A stretch of DNA of 60,123 nt from Salinivirgaceae bacterium (lineage in GTDB: Bacteria; Bacteroidota; Bacteroidia; Bacteroidales; SZUA-534). The translations under genes and the position numbers were made by a program. Below the pieces are notes generated by a model that was not told the DNA's origin, did not search any database, and saw only the letters and a list, made by a program, of their open reading frames with translations. The stretch lies in the NCBI GenBank assembly GCA_017557605.1, contig JAFYYJ010000056.1, positions 1 to 60,123 on the forward strand, written 5' to 3'. Numbering within the stretch: position 1 is the first letter of the stretch; each line of letters begins with the position of its first letter. Positions 14,889-23,479 of this stretch are shown here, one piece after another.

Positions 14889-17800
14889 TTATTGTTTCTT
14901 CAGCAACTCCTCAACCAGCTTCTCTAATTTCTCAACTTTTGCTTCCAACTCCTCGTTCTTTTTCTGCTGGGTGGCTACTGTTGTCTCCAATGCGTCTTTC
15001 TCCGCCTTCAGCTCTTTCATGGCCTCAATTAAGATTGGTGCCAATGTTCCGTACTTAACTGATTTGAAGCCATTGCCATCGGTGCTGACCAACTCGGGGT
15101 ACTCTGCCTCCAGCTCTTGTGCTATGACACCAATGTGCTTCTCTTCATCATAGCCATAATTAAGGCTATCTGCCGGAACGCCTTTAAGTGCGGCCATCTC
15201 CTCGGGGTTCTTCCAGTAGAACGACACACCGCGCAGCTTAAGCACTTTGTCCAATGCACCTGTTAGCGTATGCACATCTTTCTTCAAACGCGCGTCGCTT
15301 GAGGCACTCCATTCGAAAGTACCACCAGCCCTTCCATCAGCATACACCGCCCAACATTTTAGCAATTCCGCTTGTGTTGAACGCGAATATGTACCATAAA
15401 CTCCATAAGACATTCCATCTGTACCCGAACGTTTTGCACTTCCATAAACGCCATAATTATCTTTACTACCGGCTGCAAAACCTCGAATACCATAATTAGT
15501 AGTTCCCGAAGAGCACGTTGAGTATATTCCAGCTGCTAGCGATGTGGTTCTTGTACCCTTTACAAATAAATTAGATTGGTCAGGCCAAGATTCGGTTGCT
15601 GTTCCGAAAACACCATATTCTGTATACAAGTTTTTCCATCGGTAACTAGAACTACCCAAATCGTAAGAGTCGTCGGAACTTGGGGTTAGTGAAGATGTTA
15701 CGTAATTTGTATTAATATACATAGCATACAGGTTGCCCCATCTTGTATCACTTGAACCTAAATCTCTATATGGTCTTCCTGATGATGGAACCAGTGAACT
15801 GGCCACGGTTCCGGAAACAACTAAATTGCTTGTGTATGTAAAATACCATGGTTTGGCGTTTGTGCCCAATGTTTTCTGGAAATTAGATGGTACCAGGTTA
15901 CTTGTAACACCATTTCCATCGTTACCACTATCATCAACATTAAGAGCATGCGTGTACGTATTGCCCCACCTATTATTGGAGCTACCCAAATTATTTGTTG
16001 TAGTATATGGCAACAAATTGGCGTCAAACTTTATGGTCTGTGCTCCCATATCACCATCTATAAAAGGACGCTGATTGCTGCCGGTACCAATACTGCCAAT
16101 AGCTATTTTATTACTTCCGCTGGCACTGGCATTATATCCAATCACAATATTGTTATCACAATCTCCATTTACTGGAAAAGCGTGTGCCTCAGTACCAAGT
16201 ATTATATTATTCATGGAGTATCCGTTGCTTTTAGTATCAATATATGTGTTAGCACCGATAATAATGTTTGCCGTATTGCCCGGGCCTACCATCGATTTTC
16301 CTGCCTCCATGCCCAAGATTATGTTGGCATCACCTTTTGTCATAAGCCAAGCGGCACCGCTACCTATTATGGTATTCTGACTTCCCGTTAATGTTGCACC
16401 CGTGTTCACACCAATGCTCACGTTATTACTGCCACCTGAAGAAAATGCGCCAGCATTTTCTCCTATATATACAGATTTTTCCGAATTAGTGGCTTGTGCG
16501 CCCGCATTATCACCAACAAATGTGTTGCCGTTTTTTGTGACATTATAACCTGCATGATTGCCGACAAGCACATTGCTTACGCCTGTTTTATTGTTATGAC
16601 CGGCATTATATCCTAATGCCATATTGTTTATACCTGTTGTATTCGAATAGCCGGCCATATTACCTAGGAAAATGTTATAAGAACCATCCTTGCCAGTAAC
16701 ACTTGAGCCCCAATTGATATTGGCGTTGCCAAGTTCGCCGTCTGGTTTTGGTGACCATACTGTTGCGGTTCCTGTTCCCTTGTTAGAATATCCGGCCATA
16801 TAACCAACAAACACGTTGTTTTCACCTTTGGCATTGGTGTAACCTGCATTGTTGCCCAAGAAGACGTTGTTGTCGCCCTCGTCATTTTTAGCACCCGCAC
16901 TGTAACCCAAGAACACATTGTTTTTTGCAGTTGTGTTTTTCGCACCCGCATAGTTACCAAGGAATACGTTGTTGTAACCTGTAGTGTTGTTATAACCTGT
17001 GTTGTTGCCAAGGAATACGTTGTTTGAGCCTTTCGGAACGGTTTCGTTGGCTCCGCTTGTCCCGGATAAAGGATTAAAAATAGTTACAGTGCCTGTTGCA
17101 CCGTTGGTTTTGTAACCAGCGTTGTTACCTATAAACACGTTGTTGATACTTGTTTGGTTGGTATAACCTGCGCTGTTACCCAAATACACGTTGTTTGAGC
17201 CTTTTGCAATTGATTCGTTGGCTCCAGATGTCGGATTCCACGTCGTTACTGTTGCTGTTCCGCCGTTTGTGCTGTAACCGGCTTTATTACCTAAGAATAC
17301 GTTGTTCGTACTTGTTGTGTTGGTGAAACCGGCATAGGTGCCCAGGAATACGTTGTTTGATGCTGAGGTGTTGGCTTTTCCTGCTTCGTTACCAAGGAAG
17401 ACGTTGCTGCCACCAGTGGTGTTGGCGTTACCCGCGCTTGTTCCCAGGAAGACATTGTCGGCGCCCGAGATGTTGCTGTAACCTGTTTGGTTACCCAAAA
17501 ACACATTATTATTACCTTCATAATTTTTATAGCCTGTCTGGTATCCAATAAACACATTGTTTATGCCATCATTATATTCATCGGCGTTCATTGCAGCACC
17601 AGCTTGATATCCTATATGTATGTTTTTTGAACCTTGATCCCAATATCCTGCCTGATAGCCTATAGCAACATTACCATATCCATCCTCATTGTTCGCAGAT
17701 GCTTCTTTACCAATGTAGACATTCTCAAGACCATTTTCATTTCTTTGTCCGGCACTGTTACCAATAAACACGTTATCATCACCTTCATTGTTTGAATAAC

Positions 17801-20735
17801 CAGCCTTATTTCCCATAAACACGTTGTCGTCACCACCATTATTCACACCAGTCTCGTAACCTACAAACACGTTGTTGCTGGCCTCAGTATTATTGACACC
17901 AGCATAATTGCCCAGGAAGACGTTGTTGTAGCCCGATGTGTTGCTGTAGCCTGCCTCATTACCCAAGAACACGTTGTTGGAGCCGGTGTAAAGGGTTTCG
18001 TTGGCATTTGTGCGCGGATTGGTTATTGTGGTTGAAGTGCTAGCTCCAGTGTTAGAGTAACCAGCCTTGTTGCCCAGGAAGACGTTGTTTTTACCTAAGG
18101 TGTTGCTGTAACCAGCTTGATAACCAAGGAAGATGTCGTCGGTTGAAGTGGTATTTGTTGCATCACCTTTGCCTGCCTCCTTACCTATGGCAACGGTGCG
18201 CGTCATGCTTTTGGCATTATAAGCAGCGCTCGAACCAAGTACAACATTGTCTGCTCCTGATGTATTGTAGTAACCCGCCTGTGTGCCCATTATAACATTA
18301 TTATCTCCGCTAGTTTTTTTGAAACCAGTCTGATAACCTATTAAAATATTGCTGCTACCTGTATTGTTGAAACCTGACTGGTTGCCTAAAAATACGTTAT
18401 TGTAGCTTGTTTGATTCCACACACCTGTTTGATAGCCGATAAACACGTTGTTGTAACCTGTTGAGTTCCATCGTCCGGCATAATTACCAAGGAACACGTT
18501 GTTATTACCTTTAGTATTCACAGCACCACTGCCGTAGCCCAAAAACACGTTATCGTGAGCTTCTGTGTTATTTCCTCCAGCAAAATTGCCAAGAAAAACG
18601 TTGTTGTAACCTGTTGTATTACTGCGACCTGCCTTATTGCCAAGGAAAACATTGTTTGAACCAAGAGGGAAAGTTTCGTTCCCAGATATCAAAGGATTGT
18701 AAATCTGCACTGTTCCCGAACCTCCGTTTGTAGTATATCCAGCCTCGTTGCCAATGAACACGTTGTTCTGGCTTGTTGTATTTGTATGTCCAGCGTCTTT
18801 ACCCATAAACACGTTGTCCTTGCCAGTGGTGTTTGCAACACCAGCATAGTTACCAACAAAGGTGTTGTTAACACCTGTGCCGGTGGTTTTCTTACCTGCA
18901 TCGTAACCTGCAAAGAAGTTATCGGCTGTAATATTCATATAGCCAGCGTTGCCGCTTGCGCCTTTCTCCGATACGGCAAAGCCGTTATTGCCTGCTGCGG
19001 CTTTTCCTTCGCCCTCTTTGCCTTCAACGCCAAAACCGTTCTTGTCGCCCTTGGCACCACTTTCAACATACACGCGGGTGCTGTCTTTTGTAACTTTCAG
19101 CATATCAACATTGCTGCCTTTGCCGCCACTCTTTCCGGCCACGGCAAATCCGCTCTTGGCTGCCTTGCCGTTGGTGTTGTCGATATAGACACGGGCGCTG
19201 TCGGAGTCAATAACCAGATAGTTGGGATTGACGTCAGCTTTGTCGTCACCGTCTTTGCTTTTTTTCACACTTGCAACAGCAAAAGTGGCTTTGGCTGCTT
19301 TGTTATTATGCGTTTCCTCGTCAATAAACACCTTGGTTCCGTCTTTGTTAACGAGGAAGAAATCTTCGGCTGTCTCGGCCTTGCCGTTGCGCACGCTTGC
19401 CACAGCGAATGTGGCTTTGGCGGCTTTCTGGCCATTAACACCATCAACATATACTTTGGTTCCCTCGTCGTTGATTACAAAATAGTTGTCGGCAACACCT
19501 TTGCCGCTTTTGCCGGCTACGGCGAATGTAGCTTTGGCAGCTTTGCCGTCGGCCTCGTCAACAAAAACTTTTGTTCCTTCCTCGTTGATTACAAGTACGT
19601 TATCAATATCTGTTTTTCCTTTTTTCACGCTTGCCACGGCGAATGTGGCTTTGGCGGCTTTGTCGCCGGTAACCTCATCGCCGTCAACATAAACCTTTGT
19701 TCCTTGCTTGTTGACAACCAGATAGTTGTCGACAGAACTCTCGCCGTCTTTGTTTTTACCCACACTTGCCACGGCAAATTTTGCTTTTGCGGCTTTGCCG
19801 TCGCTCTCATCATCGACAAAAACCTTGGTTCCTTCCTCGTTGATTACTAGCACATTATCAATGTCAGTCTTTCCTTTTTTCACGCTTGCCACGGCGAAAG
19901 TGGCTTTTGCGGCTTTGTCGCCGGTGTTGTCATCGCCGTCAACGTAAACCTTTGTTCCCTGCTTGTTGACAACCAGATAGTTATCAACAAGACTCTCGCC
20001 GGCTTTGTTCTTACCGACACTTGCCACGGCAAATTTTGCTTTTGCGGCTTTGCCATCGCTCTCATCGTCAACGAAAACCTGTGTTCCTTGGTCGTTTACC
20101 GAAAAATAGGTGTTACCCTCGCCGGTTTTTCCCGAACGTCCTGCCACTGCGAAACCGCTTTTGGCAGCCTTGCCGCCGCCGTTAGGGTCAGTATCGTCAA
20201 CATAGACGCGGACACCGTCGTTATATACGGCGAACACCACATTTCCATCTTTGTCTTTCACCTCAAACAGAGCGTCTTCTTCTCCTGTCTCGTTTGTGGC
20301 TTGAATCTTAATGTTTTTCGGATTTTCAACTGCGCTGGTTGTCTTGGCGTATTCGGCCATCGGTACCGATTGCAGCCGGGTTGTGCCTATCTCGGTGTAC
20401 GCTTCACCGCCCTCGGGGTCAAACTCGGTCTTCATACTGATGTTGCCGGCACTCCAGTCAATCTTGTCGAAATAGCCGCTAAGAACTTGAGCATTGGGGC
20501 CGCCAACCACAATCGAAACCACGCCGTAGGCGTTGCTGGTTACCACCTGACGCTCCTGATAGAGCGAACCGCTGCTGTTGAGCAGCGTTATACGAAGCGC
20601 TATCTCCTGCCCTGCCAAAAGGTTGCCGTCGGCATCACGGATAACCGCCTGGTAGTTAAAGCCGTTCTGGGCCATTGTTACTGTTGCTGCAAATAGAGTT
20701 GCAGCGGCTACAAAAAGTTTTTTAAAAGTTCTCAT
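14889..20735 (-). CDS. Giant surface fibre with peptidase S74 intramolecular chaperone domain (S74 fibre 1)
   Basis: 1948 residues. Signal peptide 1-22; a Bacteroidota N-terminal module 23-~135 (GFNYQAVIRDADGNLLAG, SNAYGVVSIVVGG, TTRLQSVPMAEYAK). About ten imperfect ~45-residue repeats follow at ~185-540 (KAAKAKFAVA...DNYLVVNKQGTKVYVD). Dozens of 17-residue repeats with core NNVFLGNxAGYxNTTG fill ~610-1440, then four LGSSxxRWxNLY units at ~1590-1720. A C-terminal S74 domain begins at Ser ~1813 in SSDARLKKDV, and a coiled coil ends the protein. The Ser and the Lys five residues later match the self-cleavage dyad of phage tail-spike S74 domains. Expected product: a trimeric beta-helical surface fibre. 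Export route and target are unknown. It is flanked by repeats on both sides. Confidence 0.88.
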   Translation of the reverse strand: MRTFKKLFVAAATLFAATVTMAQNGFNYQAVIRDADGNLLAGQEIALRITLLNSSGSLYQERQVVTSNAYGVVSIVVGGPNAQVLSGYFDKIDWSAGNISMKTEFDPEGGEAYTEIGTTRLQSVPMAEYAKTTSAVENPKNIKIQATNETGEEDALFEVKDKDGNVVFAVYNDGVRVYVDDTDPNGGGKAAKSGFAVAGRSGKTGEGNTYFSVNDQGTQVFVDDESDGKAAKAKFAVASVGKNKAGESLVDNYLVVNKQGTKVYVDGDDNTGDKAAKATFAVASVKKGKTDIDNVLVINEEGTKVFVDDESDGKAAKAKFAVASVGKNKDGESSVDNYLVVNKQGTKVYVDGDEVTGDKAAKATFAVASVKKGKTDIDNVLVINEEGTKVFVDEADGKAAKATFAVAGKSGKGVADNYFVINDEGTKVYVDGVNGQKAAKATFAVASVRNGKAETAEDFFLVNKDGTKVFIDEETHNNKAAKATFAVASVKKSKDGDDKADVNPNYLVIDSDSARVYIDNTNGKAAKSGFAVAGKSGGKGSNVDMLKVTKDSTRVYVESGAKGDKNGFGVEGKEGEGKAAAGNNGFAVSEKGASGNAGYMNITADNFFAGYDAGKKTTGTGVNNTFVGNYAGVANTTGKDNVFMGKDAGHTNTTSQNNVFIGNEAGYTTNGGSGTVQIYNPLISGNETFPLGSNNVFLGNKAGRSNTTGYNNVFLGNFAGGNNTEAHDNVFLGYGSGAVNTKGNNNVFLGNYAGRWNSTGYNNVFIGYQTGVWNQTSYNNVFLGNQSGFNNTGSSNILIGYQTGFKKTSGDNNVIMGTQAGYYNTSGADNVVLGSSAAYNAKSMTRTVAIGKEAGKGDATNTTSTDDIFLGYQAGYSNTLGKNNVFLGNKAGYSNTGASTSTTITNPRTNANETLYTGSNNVFLGNEAGYSNTSGYNNVFLGNYAGVNNTEASNNVFVGYETGVNNGGDDNVFMGNKAGYSNNEGDDNVFIGNSAGQRNENGLENVYIGKEASANNEDGYGNVAIGYQAGYWDQGSKNIHIGYQAGAAMNADEYNDGINNVFIGYQTGYKNYEGNNNVFLGNQTGYSNISGADNVFLGTSAGNANTTGGSNVFLGNEAGKANTSASNNVFLGTYAGFTNTTSTNNVFLGNKAGYSTNGGTATVTTWNPTSGANESIAKGSNNVYLGNSAGYTNQTSINNVFIGNNAGYKTNGATGTVTIFNPLSGTSGANETVPKGSNNVFLGNNTGYNNTTGYNNVFLGNYAGAKNTTAKNNVFLGYSAGAKNDEGDNNVFLGNNAGYTNAKGENNVFVGYMAGYSNKGTGTATVWSPKPDGELGNANINWGSSVTGKDGSYNIFLGNMAGYSNTTGINNMALGYNAGHNNKTGVSNVLVGNHAGYNVTKNGNTFVGDNAGAQATNSEKSVYIGENAGAFSSGGSNNVSIGVNTGATLTGSQNTIIGSGAAWLMTKGDANIILGMEAGKSMVGPGNTANIIIGANTYIDTKSNGYSMNNIILGTEAHAFPVNGDCDNNIVIGYNASASGSNKIAIGSIGTGSNQRPFIDGDMGAQTIKFDANLLPYTTTNNLGSSNNRWGNTYTHALNVDDSGNDGNGVTSNLVPSNFQKTLGTNAKPWYFTYTSNLVVSGTVASSLVPSSGRPYRDLGSSDTRWGNLYAMYINTNYVTSSLTPSSDDSYDLGSSSYRWKNLYTEYGVFGTATESWPDQSNLFVKGTRTTSLAAGIYSTCSSGTTNYGIRGFAAGSKDNYGVYGSAKRSGTDGMSYGVYGTYSRSTQAELLKCWAVYADGRAGGTFEWSASSDARLKKDVHTLTGALDKVLKLRGVSFYWKNPEEMAALKGVPADSLNYGYDEEKHIGVIAQELEAEYPELVSTDGNGFKSVKYGTLAPILIEAMKELKAEKDALETTVATQQKKNEELEAKVEKLEKLVEELLKKQ

Positions 20736-20789
20736 ATCAGTTATATTTAGTTTTAAGTTTCCGAAGTTTTAAGTTATTCAATGGTTCCC

Positions 20790-20817
20790 GTAGGGACGCG
20801 ATTAATCGCGTCCGTAC
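20790..20817. repeat. GTAGGGACGCGATTAATCGCGTCC palindrome, 5' of S74 gene 1
   Basis: Palindrome with core GACGCGATTAATCGCGTC and GTAGG/CGTAC edges, 55 bases upstream of the first S74 gene start. Same family as 14859-14883 and 27507-27526. Confidence 0.75.
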
Positions 20818-20827
20818 AACAAAACCT

Positions 20828-21138
20828 GTCATTCCGACGCATCCCGATAACCATCGGGACGGAACCTTCACCATATGGCAGAGATGCTGAAACGAGTTCA
20901 GCATGACTATAAATGTCATTCCGACGCAGGTCGGAATCTTTTCCATATGGTAGAGATGCTGAAATAAATTCAGCATGACTGCGAATGTCATTCTAATGAA
21001 TCCCGATAACCATCGGGACGGAATATTTTCCTTTGGACAGAGATGCCGAAACAAGTTCGGCATGACAATAGACGTCATTCCGACGCAGGTCGGAATCTTT
21101 TCCATATGGTAGAGATGCTGAAACGAGTTCGGCATGAC
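20828..21138. repeat. Four tandem-like copies of the dispersed palindromic repeat
   Basis: Copies at about 20828-20907, 20915-20979, 20986-21066 and 21074-21138, spaced by 6-8 bases. They alternate between a longer form with the CCCGATAACCATCGGG insert (first, third) and a shorter form (second, fourth). They are in the same orientation as the two copies at 14629-14780. The spacer 20736-21268 holds no gene besides these. Confidence 0.88.
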
Positions 21139-21268
21139 AAAAGAAAATCGCAATATTTGTTTTTGTGCTACGCATAATCAAAAAGTTGCGAAAAGTAATA
21201 AAAAATGATTTATAATCAATTAAAAATGTAGAACAAAAATGAAAACTATTCGGAAATTATATTCCTGC

Positions 21269-22165
21269 TTAGCCTAAAACAACACACAAGCCAAACAAAA
21301 CCGCCATCAGCAGTGTGGACAGCGATAGTTTTTTCAGTTCGGGGTCGATAGTTTTGACATTGGTGCAGATGAAAATGCGTATGCCGTGCATCAGCAGCAG
21401 AACCGACGGCAGCAGAATCCATAAGAGCTGAATCGGTTTTTTGTCGGCTAAAATGAAAACAACAAAAGCCGATACGCCTAACACGCACAATGCCAGATGA
21501 TAAAATTGTCCGAACTTCACTCCCAACTTGACAATAATGGTCCGTTTGCCGGTCTTGGCATCTGTCTCAGCATCGCGCATATTGTTGATATTCAGCACTC
21601 CCATTGACAGGAAACCGATGCCGAAGCCAAGAACCAGTATTTGCCACGTAATCTGCTGACAGATAATATAATACGAGCCAATAGTAGTTGCCCAACCAAA
21701 AAATACAAGCACCATGACATCGCCAAGGCCGCGATAGCCGTATGGGTTGCGGCCCATGGTATAGCGCAGCGCCGCAATGATTGTGAGGATTCCAAAAGCT
21801 AGAAAAGCCCAGAAGTTGACATTGAGGCCGAAAGCTGTGTAAAGCATAGCCACTCCCGACAGAAAAGCAAAAACAGCAGCGGCTGTAACCCCGTATTTCA
21901 TCTCCTTAAGCGTCAATCCGCCCGACTGCAATCCACGCTGCGGCCCCACGCGCTCGGCGTTGTCGGTGCCATGCTCATAGTCGCCCACATCGTTGGCAAA
22001 ATTGCTCAACACTTGCAGCAAAATGGTTGTCAGCATCAGAAGACCGAACAGCAGAGTATTGAAACCGACACTGCTGAAAGCCAATGCCGAGCCCACAATA
22101 ATGCCCGAAACCGAAAGCGGCAATGTCCGCAACCGCGCAGCCTGAATCCAGAGTTTTAGTTTCAT
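21269..22165 (-). CDS. menA: 1,4-dihydroxy-2-naphthoate polyprenyltransferase
   Basis: 298 residues, UbiA-family membrane enzyme with about eight hydrophobic segments. Attaches the polyprenyl tail to DHNA in menaquinone synthesis. The Asp-rich substrate motif is NFANDVGDYEHGTDNAERVGPQRG near residues 56-75, and the second conserved region is MRDAETDAKTGKRTI near 194-208. The ATG at 22165 gives the usual N terminus (MKLKLWIQAARLRTLPLS). It is the last gene of a same-strand run with the ROK kinase and the NupG-like transporter, separated by 197 bases of low-complexity leader. No other men gene is in the window. Confidence 0.95.
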   Translation of the reverse strand: MKLKLWIQAARLRTLPLSVSGIIVGSALAFSSVGFNTLLFGLLMLTTILLQVLSNFANDVGDYEHGTDNAERVGPQRGLQSGGLTLKEMKYGVTAAAVFAFLSGVAMLYTAFGLNVNFWAFLAFGILTIIAALRYTMGRNPYGYRGLGDVMVLVFFGWATTIGSYYIICQQITWQILVLGFGIGFLSMGVLNINNMRDAETDAKTGKRTIIVKLGVKFGQFYHLALCVLGVSAFVVFILADKKPIQLLWILLPSVLLLMHGIRIFICTNVKTIDPELKKLSLSTLLMAVLFGLCVVLG

Positions 22166-22362
22166 GGGAAAAGTTTAAAGTTGAAAGTTTAATAGTTAAA
22201 AGTTTAGTGGTTAATGTTTAATGATTAATGATTAATGATTAGTGTTTAGTGTTTAGTGTTTAGTGGGGAGTTTAAAAGTTTAAGGTTTAGATGTTTAGAA
22301 GTTCAGTGTCAGCGTTAGTGTTTTCGTTAGCGTTAGTGTTAGTGTTATCGTTTTCGTTCTTA
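22166..22362 (-). repeat. Low-complexity repetitive leader of menA
   Basis: On the minus strand: CACTAACACTAACGCTAACG-like hexamers (22300-22350), then CTAAACACTAAACACTAA and ATTAATCATTAATCATTAA units, ending in AACTTTAAAC just before the menA start. G is almost absent near the start codon. There is no hairpin or gene. Confidence 0.7.
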
Positions 22363-23322
22363 TCACTTATCACTCAGTTCATTCCACACAAGCGCGCTAG
22401 CGCCGAGAATGGCGGCATCGTCGCTTAGTTGCGAGGGAATAATTTTCACTTTGTTTTTGAACATATTAAGCATATTTTGCTCCATGTGGCGGCGCGTTGG
22501 CTCAAGCAGGATATCGCCGGCTTTAGCAAGGCCGCCAAAAATGATGAACGCCTCGGGGCTGGTAATGGTTGTAACATCGGCTAAGGCGCGTCCTAAAACG
22601 GCGCCGGTGCACTCAAACACTTCACTGGCAATAGCATCGCCACGGCCTGCAGCCTGTGACACCATAAGCGCTGTCAGTTCGCTGTTGGGAATGCGGCGAA
22701 GCTCGCTGTCGATATTGCGCGTGGCAAGCAGCTCGGTGGCTGTACGAACCACACCAGTTGCCGAAACGTAGGTCTCAAGGCAGCCTTTGCGTCCACAGCC
22801 ACAATCGCGACCGTCAGGTTTGACAATAATATGGCCCACCTCGCCGGCAAAACCGTCGTGCCCGTAAAGCAGTTGGCCGTTGACAACAATGCCGCTGCCA
22901 AGCCCGGTTCCAAGCGTTATCTCGATGAAGTTTTTCATGCCTTTGGCGGCTCCGTAAACCATTTCGCCAATGGCGGCGGCGTTAGCGTCGTTGGTCAGAA
23001 AAACAGGCTTTCCGAACAGTTTTTTGAACATTGCGGCAATCTCAACCTTGCCCTTCCAACGCAGATTTGCCGCATTCTCGATGCAGCCGTTGTAATAGTT
23101 GCCGTTTGGTGCGCCAATGCCCACTCCCACTATATCACAGGGCTTCTCCGTAATCTGCGCAGCAGCCCGCATGATTTGCCGGAACACCTCATTCGCATAG
23201 TCTTCAACCTTCTCGTGTGTCTGGGTTTTAACTGAACCTTGCGCATATATTTTGCCATTCTCATCGACAAGACCGAAAGCTGTGTTTGTGCCGCCTATAT
23301 CAATTCCAACAGATAGTTTCAT
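22363..23322 (-). CDS. ROK-family sugar kinase (glucokinase type)
   Basis: 319 residues. Cytoplasmic ATP-dependent hexose kinase. The phosphate-binding motif GIDIGGTNTAFGLV is at residues 5-18, the catalytic Asp lies in FLTNDANAAAIGE, the second glycine-rich motif is EITLGTGLGSGIVVNG, the sugar-contacting motif is GEVGHIIV, and the ROK zinc motif is CGCGRKGCLE. There is no N-terminal helix-turn-helix, so it is an enzyme rather than a NagC-type repressor. Glucose is the likely substrate, but related ROK kinases use other hexoses. Downstream of a transporter gene on the same strand. Confidence 0.88.
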   Translation of the reverse strand: MKLSVGIDIGGTNTAFGLVDENGKIYAQGSVKTQTHEKVEDYANEVFRQIMRAAAQITEKPCDIVGVGIGAPNGNYYNGCIENAANLRWKGKVEIAAMFKKLFGKPVFLTNDANAAAIGEMVYGAAKGMKNFIEITLGTGLGSGIVVNGQLLYGHDGFAGEVGHIIVKPDGRDCGCGRKGCLETYVSATGVVRTATELLATRNIDSELRRIPNSELTALMVSQAAGRGDAIASEVFECTGAVLGRALADVTTITSPEAFIIFGGLAKAGDILLEPTRRHMEQNMLNMFKNKVKIIPSQLSDDAAILGASALVWNELSDK

Positions 23323-23479
23323 AGTTGAAGTTTAAAGTTAAGTGTTTAGATGTAAAAGGTTAGAAGTTAAAAGTTTAGTGTTTAATGATTAATGTTTAAT
23401 GATTAATGATTAATGAGTAATGAGTAATGAGTAATGTTTAGTGTCAGTGTCAGTGTTAGTGTCAGTGTTTTCGTTTTAG
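23323..23479 (-). repeat. Low-complexity repetitive leader of the ROK kinase gene
   Basis: On the minus strand: CACTGACACTAACACTGACA hexamers (23435-23475), then ATTACTCATTACTC and ATTAATCATTAATC units, then TTAAACACTTAAC and CTAAACAC words up to the start codon. Same repeat types and same orientation as before menA and as 1330-1402. No terminator seen. Confidence 0.7.

Noticed and set aside
16000..18900. Regularly spaced 51-base repeats considered as a CRISPR array
   Set aside because: They are in-frame coding repeats of a surface protein, without unique spacers or cas genes.
18786..19850. 354-codon plus-strand frame opposite S74 fibre 1
   Set aside because: Open only because the repeats of the fibre gene lack stop codons in that frame; repeated Cys/Phe-rich peptide with no recognisable domain.
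14889..20735. Prophage tail-fibre gene as part of an integrated phage
   Set aside because: The S74 domain is phage-like, but no other phage gene is nearby, and the N-terminal signal peptide and Bacteroidota module point to a cellular surface protein.
20737..21181. Overlapping reading frames with repeated FQHLYHMEKIPTCVGMT-type peptides
   Set aside because: They are translations of the dispersed palindromic repeat family and have no start context or conservation as protein.
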